A DNA stretch of 64,000 nucleotides from Chamaea fasciata. Lineage: Eukaryota > Chordata > Aves > Passeriformes > Sylviidae. The DNA lies in NCBI GenBank assembly GCA_029207755.1, contig JARCOQ010000016.1:5752501-5816500 (forward strand). The letters are read 5' to 3'. The position numbers and the translations under genes are program-made. Below, piece by piece: positions 1 through 10,257 of this stretch; the stretch's first letter is position 1, and each line of letters starts with the position of its first letter. A model generated the notes under the pieces. The model ran no database searches and was not told where the DNA came from. It was given only the letters and a program-made list of their open reading frames with translations.

Positions 1-335
1 AGTAACTACATCAATGAATATTATGAATAAGGTATATTCCAGCCAAATATTAATTAAAGGTTCAGCACACCTCTCTCCCCCTTCTGCTGGGATCTCTTCA
101 GACCCACGAATTAATGCCAGGTCCTTTTTAATCCCTCACTTATTACAACTTTCGGTTAATTTTATACTGTTTAATATCATTCCAGGGGCTAATTTCTTTT
201 GTTTATGCGCGGGGTGTCTTTGTAATTGTTACCAGACACTTTCCTGGCCGGAGCACCAGCTCTGCCGGACCCCGGCGCTGTCACTAATCGCTGCTAATTT
301 TCTTCATTAACTTCATTTACTCTTTCCACGCGTTT
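1..335. promoter_or_regulatory. Candidate conserved non-coding element, AT-rich
   Basis: The block is AT-rich with many homeodomain-type cores (TTAATT, TAAT, ATTA), for example around 51-56, 110-115, 154-160 and 284-305, interrupted by a short GC-rich patch near 245-275. No long open frame of protein character is present; the 98-residue frame at 14-310 has no recognisable domain. The texture, with evenly spread TF-like cores and no repeats, is what deeply conserved enhancers near developmental genes look like. Conservation itself is inferred, not seen. Confidence 0.45.
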
Positions 336-339
336 TTTT

Positions 340-620
340 TGCGTGGCGAGGCGGGGAAAGGCCCGGGTGGGGACCGTGTCCTCTGCGCTGATTTCTGCCT
401 TGAAGCTCAGCGCGTGGGGTGAGGATGAGGGGGGTGTATGTGGGGGTATCTTCGCTTCGAGCATCCCAAAGTGGGTCGGGGTCGTGGGGCTGAGCGCCCA
501 CTCCGCGCCCCGCAGGGCATGGGAGGCGAAATTACACCAGCTCGGGTGTTAAAAGCGATCAGCAGTGGGCTGAAAAACACAGCCCTCTCCCGGGACTTTG
601 CACAAGGCGGCTCCTCCATC
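340..620. promoter_or_regulatory. Small CpG-rich patch
   Basis: Composition switches abruptly from AT-rich to GC-rich with frequent CpG (for example 321-365, 455-505, 590-610). It sits between two AT-rich candidate enhancers and is the first of four CpG-rich segments in the first 4 kb. It may be part of a broad CpG-island domain of a developmental gene. No start site, TATA box or splice-supported exon can be shown. Confidence 0.4.
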
Positions 621-649
621 CCTTTTCCTCCTCTTCTCCCTTTTTATTT

Positions 650-651
<2 letters not shown>

Positions 652-681
<30 letters not shown>
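652..681 (+). repeat. Homopolymer tract, T30
   Basis: An uninterrupted run of 30 T follows a pyrimidine-rich lead (about 617-651). It could be a plain mononucleotide microsatellite or the reverse-strand poly-A tail of a retrocopy. No retrocopy body is recognisable beside it. Its length is likely to vary between individuals and to be error-prone in assembly. Confidence 0.95.
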
Positions 682-685
<4 letters not shown>

Positions 686-699
686 CTCTTGCTTAACTC

Positions 700-1135
700 C
701 CTGGACCCAGCCCTGATTTCATTCTGGTTATTAGACAGCAACCAGTGACTGTCTGCACTCCGCGTCTTTCCTGCTAATTATCACCTTATGAAAAGTGTTT
801 CATTAAGAAACTCTGCTTTTGATTAATTATCGACAGAATGCTGACCAGAAAGAAATGAAATTAGTCGCTGACCCCGTCTGAGTAACACTGAAAATTCATC
901 ACCTATCCTTTTAATATTGAAACGCACCGTAGAATTTTAATAGAAAATATTGTTTTTTCCAAACCTTTCAGTCTTTATTAATGCCCCTGGGCAAGAAATG
1001 ATATTGCTGGCAATATAGCAGCCTTTGTTCATTTTATATTTATTAAACATAATGCACTTCATTTTCAAATATTTTACTGTTTCTTTTTAATTCCGCTCAC
1101 TGTAAGTACAGAACAAACCCTTTTTAAACATTTAA
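700..1135. promoter_or_regulatory. Candidate conserved non-coding element, AT-rich
   Basis: About 430 bases of AT-rich, non-repetitive sequence carry many TAAT/ATTA cores (775-780, 821-830, 858-862, 935-940, 976-981, 1040-1046). There is no coding potential. The boundary with the CpG island at about 1140 is sharp. The reading as an enhancer-like element rests on composition only. Confidence 0.45.
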
Positions 1136-1523
1136 GATGCTGGGGAGGTCCTCGCCCTCCCCAGAAAGCTGCATCCCACAGCGGCCGGGCCGCCGAGCCC
1201 CCGGGAAGGGAAGGGGCTGTGATTTCAGTGATTTCAGCTGCGGCCCCTCGGGGCGGCCCTGCGGGGTGCGGAGGAGGGAAGGGGAGCCCAGGTCCTTTCG
1301 CACTGGGGGCTGGGCCCCGTCGGGGCGGTGCGGGGGGGGGTGCCTGCAGCTACTCCAGGGGTCCCCCCTGCCGTGTCTGCCTCCCTCCCTGCCCCAAATC
1401 CCACCCGGGGTCACCTGAACGGCCGGGGCAGGGTGGCCGGGCAGGGGCTCTGCGCGATGGAGCTCGGCCCCGGGGGGCACTGGGGTTCTCCTGCCCCCCG
1501 AGCTTCTCCCATCAGTTGTGTGT

Positions 1524-1539
1524 CCCCCCCCCCCCCCCC
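1524..1539 (+). repeat. Homopolymer tract, C16
   Basis: Sixteen consecutive C lie inside the CpG-rich segment. The opposite strand is G16, which can form G-quadruplex structures. Such tracts are common assembly trouble spots in GC-rich bird promoters. Confidence 0.95.
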
Positions 1540-1851
1540 ACTGCTCGGGCCAGCGGCCGCCGCCACCCTCCCGCCTGTCCCCCTTTCCCAAGGAATCCGA
1601 GACCTGCGGTTAATGAGACGTGAAGTGTGAAAAACTTCCTGAGCTGGAGCGGCCCTAACGACGTTCCCAGATGTCCGGCGGGGAAGGGGCGGCCTGGGCC
1701 AGCGGCCCCTTCCCCGAAAAGGCTCTGCCAGCCTGGCCGAGGGCGGCACAGCACCCAGCGCCCCGCGGGACGGGGCTCGGCGTCCTCGGGGACTTCGGGG
1801 TGGCTCTGCCTGTATGGGGAGAGGCTCCCGCTCCCTGTGCGCATCGCCGGG

Positions 1852-1887
1852 GCCCTGTGTGCCCCCCGGGAGCCCTGTGTGCCCCCC
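1852..1887 (+). repeat. Short tandem duplication, two copies about 21 bp apart
   Basis: The unit GCCCTGTGTGCCCCC occurs at about 1852 and again at about 1873, separated by CGGGA-type linker. It is a local minisatellite-like duplication within the CpG-rich segment with no visible function. Confidence 0.8.
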
Positions 1888-2221
1888 ACCCTGCGAGCCC
1901 CTGGAGCGCTCCGGTGCTCAGCCCCCCCGCTCCCTCCTCTCCCCTGGGGTCCCTCAAGCCGTGAAGGAAAGAAACCCCGACCTCACTTGTCCTGACCTGG
2001 CCCACAGAAGTTGCTCCAAGAGGGGTTGGCTCCAAGGGATCCCCACCCGAGCAGGGGTTCCCGGGAAGCAGCCCTGACCCACGGACTGGCTGCTCTCCCT
2101 TTTCCCTGTCCCCTTCCCAAAGCAGCGGCCAGCCCACCATCAGCCCCCCACTCTTTCCCCCTGCATTTCTCCCCCACCTCAAGACACAACTCCACATGCG
2201 CAGCCCTATAGATATTCGGGC

Positions 2222-2244
2222 AAATAAATAAATAAATAAATAAA
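2222..2244 (+). repeat. AAAT microsatellite
   Basis: The tetranucleotide AAAT (ATAA) is repeated about five to six times. It marks the edge between the GC-rich island to its left and an AT-rich candidate enhancer to its right. Confidence 0.95.
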
Positions 2245-2950
2245 CCCCAGCCTCCTATTTTTATGAGCCATTTAACTCCAAAATAGACCTCCAGTATCTA
2301 GTCCCCGCGCTGGATTTCCATATCCAGTCACTCAGCCCTGCTTATCTTCATGTATGGCTGCCTCATGTTTAACACACAATTACATTTTCTCCCTCCAATT
2401 CCATTACAAATGGAATCGGGGAGGCATTGTTTGAAGAAATGTACTGCTTCAGTTCTAGTTATGTCGTACAATGCACGGAACAGTGGAAAAAATCTAGACA
2501 CCAAAGAGTCAACACACAGACACACACACACACAGACACACGGAGCCCGGCTCCGAGCCGAGACTGCATCCTTATTTATCCCAAACTGCTGCCCAGCAGT
2601 GGGGCCGGCCAGAAAAAAGGGGACCGAACAGAGATAACCAAGAGATGGGAAGTTAATTAATTGCATTAAACTATTGACTAACTACCTAGCTCGATCTTAA
2701 TTCATTTAGAGAATATTAAAAATCTGAGGAACAATAATAAAATTGATGCCGATTCCCAGCGGAAGGAGATGACCAGCAAATTGGATACTTTTCTTAATCT
2801 GGCGTAAATAATAACATGTCTGTTCCCACTCCCTCTCAGGCCAATTCCCCTATCATTTATTCCAGGCTCAAAAGCCTGCTTCCATAATTGATATCAGTTA
2901 CTCAATGAGTGCTTCTTGCCTTTGTTCTCGTTATCCATTATAATTACAAA
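2245..2950. promoter_or_regulatory. Candidate conserved non-coding element, two blocks
   Basis: Two AT-rich blocks (about 2250-2500 and 2640-2950) surround a CA microsatellite. The second block is dense in homeodomain-type cores: TTAATTAATTG at about 2653-2663, then TTAATTCATTTA, AATAATAAAATTG and a TTATAATTAC stretch at its end. No domain is encoded. The block ends sharply at a CpG-rich stretch at 2952. This is among the strongest enhancer-like textures in the window, but conservation is inferred. Confidence 0.5.
2511..2541 (+). repeat. Imperfect CA microsatellite
   Basis: An ACAC-type dinucleotide repeat, interrupted by two AGA units, lies between two enhancer-like blocks. Confidence 0.9.
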
Positions 2951-2951
2951 G

Positions 2952-3220
2952 TTCAGCGCGGGCCGGGCGGTACGGACGGAGCCCTGGAGGGGCTGCCGAG
3001 TCCCGGCCCCTCCCGGGACAGACCCGGACTGGGGGCACGAGGAAGGACGGGACGCTGGCACTGCTGCCAGGGGGAGACACTCCGGGAAAAGAGGCTCGGA
3101 TCCCCTCGGGAAGCGGCTCGGTTTGGAGCTCTGGCTGCCGGGGTCTCTCCTGGGCCCCCGCGGTCCAGCTCCTCACTGTCCCCGGCCGAGCCGCCGCGTC
3201 TGGCTCCGCTTGGCTCAGAT
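2952..3220. promoter_or_regulatory. CpG-rich patch
   Basis: A GC- and CpG-rich segment with sharp edges is embedded between AT-rich blocks. The open frames on both strands have no recognisable domain. It belongs to the same mosaic of CpG patches as 340-620, 1140-2200 and 3410-3905. Confidence 0.45.
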
Positions 3221-3340
3221 ATTACTATTTCGTTATTTATTCACTTGTTTATTCATTTATAAAGTGTTTACTTAGCTCGGTGCAGATGTAACATCTCATT
3301 TACAGGTTGGCCCCGGGGCAGAGACACAATTGGCAACAGA

Positions 3341-3405
3341 GGAGGGAGGGGAAAAAAAAAAGAAAAAAAAAAAGAGAGAAAGAGAAAAGAAAAGGAAAAG
3401 AACTC
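3341..3405 (+). repeat. Polypurine tract (A/G only)
   Basis: About 65 bases are almost purely A and G, with two A10-11 runs. The mirror is a polypyrimidine tract on the minus strand, which produces the Phe/Ser/Leu-rich ends of spurious minus-strand frames. Such tracts can form triplex (H-DNA) structures. Confidence 0.9.
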
Positions 3406-3409
3406 GGGG

Positions 3410-3905
3410 GAATAAGGAGGGAGAGCAGAGGGAAGGGGAGCTGCTGTCTGCCGCAGGGGAGCACTGGCTCTCTCCCTTGACCCCCACGGGGCAGGGACCA
3501 TCTGTGAAAGGACCGTAGGAGCATCACTCTCCCGGAGAAACTGAGGCAAGAGGGGGTTCGCTGAGGGGCGAGGGGTGGCTGTGCCCCCAGGAAGGCACCG
3601 AGTGCGGACAAGGGAAGCCGTGCCAGCGCAACGGCGCCCGTCGGGAGTGGCATCACCTCCCCTGCCTTCCTCCCTGCTATCGCTTTCTCTATCCTTGCAG
3701 CCTGAGCCCCGGCAGAGCTCATGGACGTTGGTTTCCCGGCGGCTTTTGGGGGAATTCCTGCTTTCCCCGCCGCTTCCCGAGGCAGCGGTAGGGGTGGGGG
3801 TCGCGGCGGAGGCGGGGCTCGAACCTGCGGCCCCAAAAGGGGCGCGCCCCCGGGCCCCGGCCCCGCGCATCCCTTCACACGGGCTGACGGGCGGCAGCTG
3901 CTGAT
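3410..3905. promoter_or_regulatory. CpG-island-like segment
   Basis: GC- and CpG-rich, this is the fourth such segment. It ends directly at the RFX-like site and the TAATTA-rich element at 3895-4125. The long minus-strand frames at 3268-3975 and 3300-3878 are Pro/Ala/Arg/Ser low complexity plus the translated pyrimidine tract, so they are not accepted as genes. Confidence 0.5.
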
Positions 3906-4125
3906 TGTTTAAACGAGGAGGCGGTTGCCTAGCAACCCATAGGAGGCTCATTACCGAAGCCACAGTGATTAACAAAAAAGGGTATGAAAGTAAAATGGAT
4001 TAATTATTTAATTAACTAATTGATGATCAACTTCTTTTTAATTATTCACTTAATTAAAGAAGTGTAACTACAACACTGCCCTTATCAAGTGTGTTGATAT
4101 ACTGACAAGATTTCAAAGACAAAAA
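3895..4125. promoter_or_regulatory. Candidate enhancer with clustered homeodomain cores
   Basis: Within about 230 bases there are a forkhead-like site, the RFX-like site at 3923, and a dense run of TAATTA/TTAATT/ATTTAATTAACTAATTG sequence (3999-4057). A small inverted repeat (arms about 4030-4044 and 4050-4063) lies inside the AT-rich run. No coding potential. The motif density is direct observation; enhancer function is inference. Confidence 0.5.
3923..3937. promoter_or_regulatory. RFX X-box-like site
   Basis: GGTTGCCTAGCAACC is a near-perfect inverted repeat of RFX half-sites (GTTGCC and AGCAAC). The X-box bound by RFX-family factors has this form, with a 1-2 base spacer. It lies at the junction of a CpG-rich segment and a homeodomain-core-rich AT block, just after a forkhead-like TGTTTAAAC (3907-3915). 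Binding is inferred from the motif alone. Confidence 0.6.
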
Positions 4126-4129
4126 GAAA

Positions 4130-4889
4130 AAGAAGAGGAAAGGGGGGGAAAAAAATTATCTTCCCTGCTGCAGGCCCCGCAGATCTGAACCAGGAGCCAC
4201 ATGCAACACCTCAGGACACCCTGCCCCAAGTTCAGGTGTGGCCCCAAAACTTTCCTGTGAAGGGCTGGGGCGAGATCCTCCCTCTCAGAAGGAGCAGCAC
4301 CATCACTACGAGTTATATCTGTTTCCTGCTGCCACGCTGCAGAGCATAAATCCAGCCAGGCTGTGCTTCAAAGAAGAGTTATGGAGGCCTTGCTGCCTCT
4401 TAAATCCGGGTTGATCTTTTCCTCTTAACTAGACAATGGTTCAGCTGCATCTGGTCAGACCCACCGAGAGAGTTATGGATGGCTGCAAAAGTCCCTGTGC
4501 CTTTTTCCTGGGCTAAAAGGTTTGGCCAGGGCTGGAGTGAAGGACCCTTCCTAGGGGCGACTAAACTGTGAGAAGGAACTGGGAACATCCCAGCCTGACA
4601 TCTGTCAGTGGACAGAGGTGAGCATCAGGGTGTCAAAGCTGGTACTCGTGCATGTGGTGCACGATAGCCTGGTTTTCCTTGGCAGGGGGTTTTTGGCAGC
4701 AGGGACCAGGGGGATGGAATGCAGAGAGGCCTTCCCTGGCACCCCATGGAGCTCCCTGCCTGCTTAGGGATCCCTGTCCCCAGGCTGTGCTCGGAGTCAG
4801 CAATAACAAGTCAGTGATTTTGCTTCCCGACGGATTGGGCTCCTCTGCTCTGCCCAGCAAGCGTCTGGCTCTCCCTGTATTGCACTAAT
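4130..4889. other. Non-coding stretch without recognised features
   Basis: Mixed composition, with a short G7/A7 run near 4145. The open frames at 4400-4588 (minus), 4633-4860 (minus) and 4652-4888 (plus) have no recognisable domain. I see nothing further here. Confidence 0.6.
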
Positions 4890-5180
4890 TTTGTTTCTGC
4901 TTTTTTTGAAGTAAACAGTGCAGCTTGTCGAAAACATTCACCTCTCTTGATTAATTTACCCCTAATGACAAAGATGGCTCTGTAATCAGCAGGTAAACGC
5001 AGGGAGTGAAATCTGCCTGGTTTTCCCTGTTAGCATGGCTGATGAGGGAGAGGGGGGCTGGTGCCGAGCCGGGGGGGAGGACGGTGCTGCAGGGACTCAA
5101 TTGATTCTATTTACCCGTCCAAGGTGTGATTGGATTTATTGTCAGCATGAAGAAGACAAACAGATCACTTCTGCTTGGCA
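4890..5180. promoter_or_regulatory. Candidate conserved non-coding element
   Basis: This stretch carries evenly spaced factor-like cores: TTAATTTA near 4951, TAATCAGCA near 4985, TCAATTGATTCTATTTA near 5098, and GGATTTATTG near 5133. There are no repeats and no coding signal. The assignment is by texture only. Confidence 0.35.
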
Positions 5181-5775
5181 GAGTATTGGCAAGTCCGAGA
5201 TCTCCTGAAGGAAGGGAAACTTGGGAGAGGTAGGCTTTTTTTTAAAACCTCCTCTGAAGTGTTTGTCCCCTGTGCACGGGGCTTTGGAGCTCACCCAAAT
5301 AAACCTCATGCCCCATGGTCACCCAGAGGTGATGGAACTGTTGTCACTCTGCGCTTGGGAGAAGGGCTGGAGGTAGCAGGACACAGTGGGTTGGTAAAGC
5401 CAGGTAGAGCTCTGAGTATCTCAGCACCACAAACCATGAGCACTCTGTGGTCACAGGGATGGGACCTGCGATGGAATCAGGCTACGTGCTGAGCTGGTTT
5501 CCCTAGGAGACAATGAGAAGACACTGAAGGGGTTGGAAGTTGAAAAATGGAAGGGAAGAGTTCTATCCTCATCAAAGGAGGAAGACTCCCAGTGTCAGGC
5601 AGGCAGAGAGAAAGGCAGGTCTGAGACAAGACAGTAGAAGGATGGACAAGGCAGTCTAACTTCTCCCTCACCAGTTCCCTGTGACTCCACTGGGTTTTAA
5701 AAACATAAACCAAACCTTCCCCTCCATTTAATTCATGTACCTAATCCCCTAACTCCTTAATTAAGCAGAGGGAAG

Positions 5776-5929
5776 TTTAAATTGTTCTGACCATCTTTGG
5801 GGGGATTATATATTTCAATCATCATTATGGTATGGCTATTTGTGATACCATGAGATAGATAGGTATATCCGTTGTATAATCAGGCATACAAATTATAATC
5901 CCCCCAAAGACATTTAATAACAATTTAAA
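5776..5929. repeat. Long imperfect inverted repeat (hairpin, MITE or Eulor/UCON-like)
   Basis: The left arm (5776-5814) and right arm (5891-5929) are reverse complements. The outer 11 bases match perfectly, a 7-8 base segment is diverged with a one-base indel, and then an inner 17-base block (TCTTTGGGGGGATTATA on the left) matches perfectly. The spacer is about 76 bases of AT-rich sequence. The geometry resembles ancient non-autonomous DNA transposons or the hairpin-shaped Eulor/UCON families preserved as vertebrate enhancers. No target-site duplication is clear. The family is unassigned. Confidence 0.7.
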
Positions 5930-8200
5930 ATACTGACTGCTGGACATAGGGCATCAGCAGATTAGAAATGAATGTGAATGGGGGGGTTTGTTCAAGGACT
6001 CTGGATGCTTTATGCTCCAAGCCTCTGTCCTACAGCTCTCCCTCCTGGCATTAGGACCAGAGTCAGTGTGGAGGAAGGGGCTTCCATCCCTGGGGTCCCT
6101 CCCATGAAGCAGCATCTTGCATGGATGCGTCACCCTGTCTGCAGATGGAGCTCAGGGTGAGATGGACGTGCTGGGTCCCAGGAGCATCTTCATCCTCCTG
6201 ACCAGCTTCCGTCCCTTGGGATGCCGTGACGGTCTCATTACCTCCACTGGAAAGTGTGGATGTGCATCTGAGGGCAGGATGTGGTCTGATGCTGTCTAAT
6301 TTTCTTGGAGCTGTACACGGGGGTCCCCACTGACATTAGAGGGAGCTGCTGAAGCATATCGAGAGAAGAGGAGATGCTACGAGTGCTCGCTCTCGCAGCA
6401 AAACTGCTCAGGGGTGTCTCTGTAACTGTGAAATCAGGCCTTTTGAAAGCATGGATTATTGAGTGAGTAGATCTAGCCAGCTCCTTTAGGGCCATTAGTC
6501 CTCATATGCACTTGGTTATTTTACACTGAAAGCATTCAGGGGAGATTATGTCATTTTTAGGGTAGGGGGGAGAAGAAACAGCAATTTTTCTGTGTCTTAG
6601 GAGTAAATGAAAATAACTGCTTGAACCCTACTGAAACAGGAAAAGACACATGCCTATGAAATAAAACCACATTCTGACTTGACAGCAAGAGCGTTGCAGG
6701 CTAAAATCTAACTCAGAGAATTTTTGTAGCCTGAGTTCGGATGGCAAAGAACTTGAAACCTCATGGCTTAAGTGGAACAACAGGACACAAAACTCTTCAG
6801 ATTTCTGCCAGGTAAAAACTGAGTCCAAACAAATGGGCTTGGCAAGCATCATCCTTTGCAGAAAGGCCAGCCCAGCTGGAAAACTGGTTTCTTGCTCTGT
6901 TTTTAAAGAACGACGTGGAGATCATATTTTCTCCTTCATCGAATTAGCAGAAACATTATTGTTACTTTGTGCCTTCGGTACAGACAGCAAAGGCTGTGCA
7001 ACAGTTGAGGAGAATCTCACTCCCTCGATGTACGAGGGGTGCAGGGCTGGCTCTTGTCACCCACCCAGGGCAGAGCCAGGAAGGGTTTGGGTCCGAGTCA
7101 GAGCATTTGAAGGTGATAGAAGCAGCTGGGTGAGGGAAGGACTGATGGCTTTGCCTTTTAGCAGCAGTACAGCAAACTTACATCCTTGTTTGATAACACC
7201 ACGGTGGTGTGGGAAACAGCTGAACAGTTGTCTAACACAGCAAGGGATCCTGCTGATGATGAACCTTGCTGGAGAAATCGCTCCCTCAATGTGTCCCCAG
7301 TTCCTTATCTAGTTTCCAGAGTTGCAGTTTTTGAAAGGTTTTGGTATGGTTTTTCTAACATCTTACAGTGGCGTGGCCCCCTCGCCAGCTCCAGGCAGCC
7401 CTGAGCTGTTGGGTCCTCAAAACCCTTGAAAGGGGAGATGTGGATCTCCACATCTGCCAGTGTAGGGCTGGGTGGCTGCTCTGTGAGGTCCCCAGCCCTT
7501 GTACATTGGCTGCCACTGAGGGATGAAGATGATTCAGTCCTGGGAAACACTAAAAACCCCAAATGAAAGAGTTAATGGCTAAACACACCCCTGGGGCGAG
7601 TTCAACAGACACCTGCAGGTGGGGACTGATGTTCTTTATCCAACCCAGCAGTGCCAAGTGTTTTATAGGGGGTCACCCAGGCTTGGCTTTAACAGAAGGG
7701 AAAGGGCCTGGCTTCAGGCTCTTTGTTAGGAAGGGAGGCCAAATCCAGTCCCTACAGCTCTCCCAAGGATCCCAGATTTGTCGTCTCCTTCACGACAATG
7801 ACTGGCAAGCCTGGTGTTTATCTTCCTGAAGGAGGACCTCACAACAGGTCTTCCTGTCCATGAGCAGAATATGGTGTCTGCCTGGCGTTGGAGAACCTGC
7901 TTTTACAGTGCTCTGTGCCCTCAGAGAGAAAGTGCCAGGAGCGGGGAACCCAGGCTGGTGCTCACAAGGGATCAAATGCCCTGGTGAGGGGCAAGTTACA
8001 CCCTGACGTGGCCCACTTGGGAACAATTTGGGGCCTGTTGGTGTCAGCTGAGCTGGCTCAGACTCTGGGTCTGTGCTGCAGCCGTGCCCTCTCGCTCTCC
8101 GGCTTTAAATCACCTCCAGCTTTCCTCTTTCTGTGGGCTCATCTTCCCTCCTTAGGAACCTCTACATCAAAGCTGTTGCAGGGAAAATTACACTGCTAAC
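5930..8200. other. Non-coding stretch without recognised features
   Basis: About 2.3 kb of mixed composition. Short frames (for example 6833-7312, 159 residues) have no recognisable domain, no splice context I can support, and overlapping frames of similar length on the opposite strand. A moderately AT-rich part at 6520-6830 could hold a weak conserved element. Nothing else is supported. Confidence 0.55.
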
Positions 8201-8920
8201 TTCTTTAAACAGTCCTGGGTGTTCTGATTACAGGATCTGGCAACTACTTTTCCAGATTTCGTGAACTTCTTGGAAAATCTCCAGGGAGTTTCTTTCTGGG
8301 GGAACTTTATATTTTCTTGCTGATTTTTCAAAGTCTACTGATAACACCACATGAGAATTTTTTTTTTTTAAGTACCAAACTCTTGATGGATGCTGGGTTT
8401 GTAGGAGCTGTAAATGTAAATTGTTTTTCTTCTGGCCACTTATGTTTTATTTGAAACGTACAAAATCTGAGCATGTAGTTCCTGAGAGCTGGCCTAGAGA
8501 ACAGCAGCACTCCCAAGTAGTTTGTCTCCTATCAAATGGCATTAATAATTTAGTCTCTAATTAAAAGTGAGGTCAAACAATGAAAAATGACTGAGCTAAA
8601 TGGTTACGCTGTGATGTATTAAAGTGCCTGGTGGGTTTTAATGGATGGAAGGAGCGTTTTTGTTTGTTTATGTACAAAACACTTTCAGTCAAAGACTGTA
8701 GGAGTCCTGAGCAAATGTATTTAACTAACATCTTTTACAGGTTACTGAGTCAATGTCTTAAAGAGACAATTTTTGCACACCTTTTATATCCTTCAAATTG
8801 CTCAGCTACTTGTAAAACAGCTTCTCTTAATGACGAAGGGAGGAAAAAAAAACCTGCTTTGATGCCTCTCAGGCTGGTTCATCAGTTAATGTTAACACTC
8901 AGGAATATCTAAGGGGATCT
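8200..8920. promoter_or_regulatory. AT-rich stretch, possible conserved element at 8510-8640
   Basis: The part around 8520-8630 contains ATTAATAATTTAGTCTCTAATTAAAAG-type sequence and looks enhancer-like. The rest is AT-rich with a T10 run near 8358 and A8 near 8846. Open frames have no domain. Confidence 0.3.
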
Positions 8921-9890
8921 AAGACATCGTGGGAGAGATATTTTGAAAGGAGCTTGTTTTTTATGTTCTGGAAGATGCTCTGGGTGTCTGTTCCCAGCAT
9001 GCTGGTGGCTGCTACTGCCCAGAGTGATTTTGGGAAAGTACCTGCCATTAGTTTGATTACTTTATTTGTCAGCAGCCTTGCCCAGAAGCTAACCCTGTAC
9101 TGAACAGCACCGTGCTGCCTCAGCAGCTGCTCTTCCAAAGAAAAATGGGGAAGAGAACAAGATTTCAGCTCTCTGTGTGTAGGGAGGGAACCTGAGAGAA
9201 GGAGGACTCTGACTCTCATGGGAGCAGGTCCCAGGAATAAAGCATGGGCAGGTAAGCAGACGTTGAATCCTCTGTCATGGCTCTTGCCAAAACCAGGCAT
9301 GCCCAGCGGGTCCAGCAAGGGCCTCACCCACCTGAACAGCCTTCCCACCACACCATGGTGGGGTGCACTTGCTCTGCTCAAGGCAAATTATGCAACATTC
9401 TGTCAGTGGGAGAGACCTGACTTCACGGAAGTGAGGGCAGGTTTCCCACTGTGGCCATGAATGTACCATTTTGTAGAATCTCTGTGTCATTTTTTAGATT
9501 ATCTATGTCAAATTTTATATTTCTGACCCAAAGGCAGGGCCCAAAGGTCCTTGAATGGCAGGAACATAGAAATGCATGTGATTGCATGGCTGGGATGCTC
9601 CACTGGGAACCTTGGTTCCTGTTTCCAGGGCTTCAGGCTTAAGGCATTGGCTCCTCTATAGACCTGCTCTGATGGTTTTGGACACCTTTATAGAAGGCTG
9701 AAGTAGAGGGTGATGATTTGTCTTGCTCATGGTAAGCAAATCCAGGACATTCCACCAGACATCTGGAGCCAGAGGTGCTTTGTGCTGCCCAAGCACAACA
9801 GGAGAAACACTTCTGCACATCGAGGCTACAAGTGGAGGTTGGGTTAAGTATGGACCCAAGAAGCTCACGTTTCTTTACAGTACTCTGTGC
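8921..9890. other. Non-coding stretch without recognised features
   Basis: Mixed composition. The minus frame at 8899-9381 (160 residues) and the plus frames around 9218-9642 show no recognisable domain or signal. I see no repeats here. Confidence 0.55.
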
Positions 9891-9899
9891 ACCCTAAGA

Positions 9900-10225
9900 A
9901 CTAGGAAACTCTAAGTCCCTACTCCTAAATATTTAACCTTTATTTATTTACATTCTTAGCTGACAATCTTTATATAAAAAGACAGGAAGTTGGAGTTTTG
10001 CACCTATTTCATTTAACACCACTTAACTCCTGGCACCGGCCCAATATGTCTCCATTAAGAGGAGACTTTGCAAAAATTGTCCCAATTAAGCAGCAGTGTT
10101 GTGATTTGCTGTGAGGCTAAACTGGTTCCCTGGGAGATGTCCTAATGAGGTATCCATCTTGATTAAGTGCAGACCTGTGAAATGCTTCCCAATTAAAGGA
10201 CAGAATATGCATGTATATTCTCCAA
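9900..10225. promoter_or_regulatory. Candidate conserved non-coding element
   Basis: AT-rich and non-repetitive, with TTTATTTATTTACA, TTTATATAAAAAG, CATTAAGAGG, CAATTAAGCAG and CTTGATTAAGTG-type cores. It ends at a T-rich tract. Identified by texture only. Confidence 0.35.
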
Positions 10226-10237
10226 ATTTTTTCTTTC

Positions 10238-10257
10238 TTTTTTTTTTTTTTTTTTTT
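10238..10257 (+). repeat. Homopolymer tract, T20
   Basis: About 20 uninterrupted T follow a TTCTTTC lead. It is a microsatellite or an old reverse-strand poly-A tail without a recognisable retrocopy. Confidence 0.9.

Larger units (their letters stand above)
1140..2200. promoter_or_regulatory. CpG-island-like segment, about 1 kb
   Basis: This is the largest GC-rich, CpG-rich segment in the window. Overlapping open frames on both strands (for example 1124-1591 minus, 1219-1623 plus, 1655-2197 minus) are low-complexity Pro/Gly/Ala/Arg products of GC-rich DNA and show no domain. The segment could be an unannotated CpG-island promoter, an orphan CpG island of an enhancer, or the 5' flank of a gene outside the window. 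It contains a C16 run (1524-1539) and a duplicated 15-base G/C-rich unit (1852-1887). Confidence 0.6.

Noticed and set aside
3066..3085. CTCF-like CCAGGGGGAG
   Set aside because: Only part of the CTCF core matches; the flanking positions do not fit.
3534..3549. MIR-like GGAGAAACTGAGGCAAG
   Set aside because: Only about 15 bases match and the sequence does not continue the MIR consensus.
3268..3975. 235-residue minus-strand frame rich in Pro, Arg and Phe
   Set aside because: Generated by a CpG-rich segment plus the translated polypyrimidine tract; no domain.
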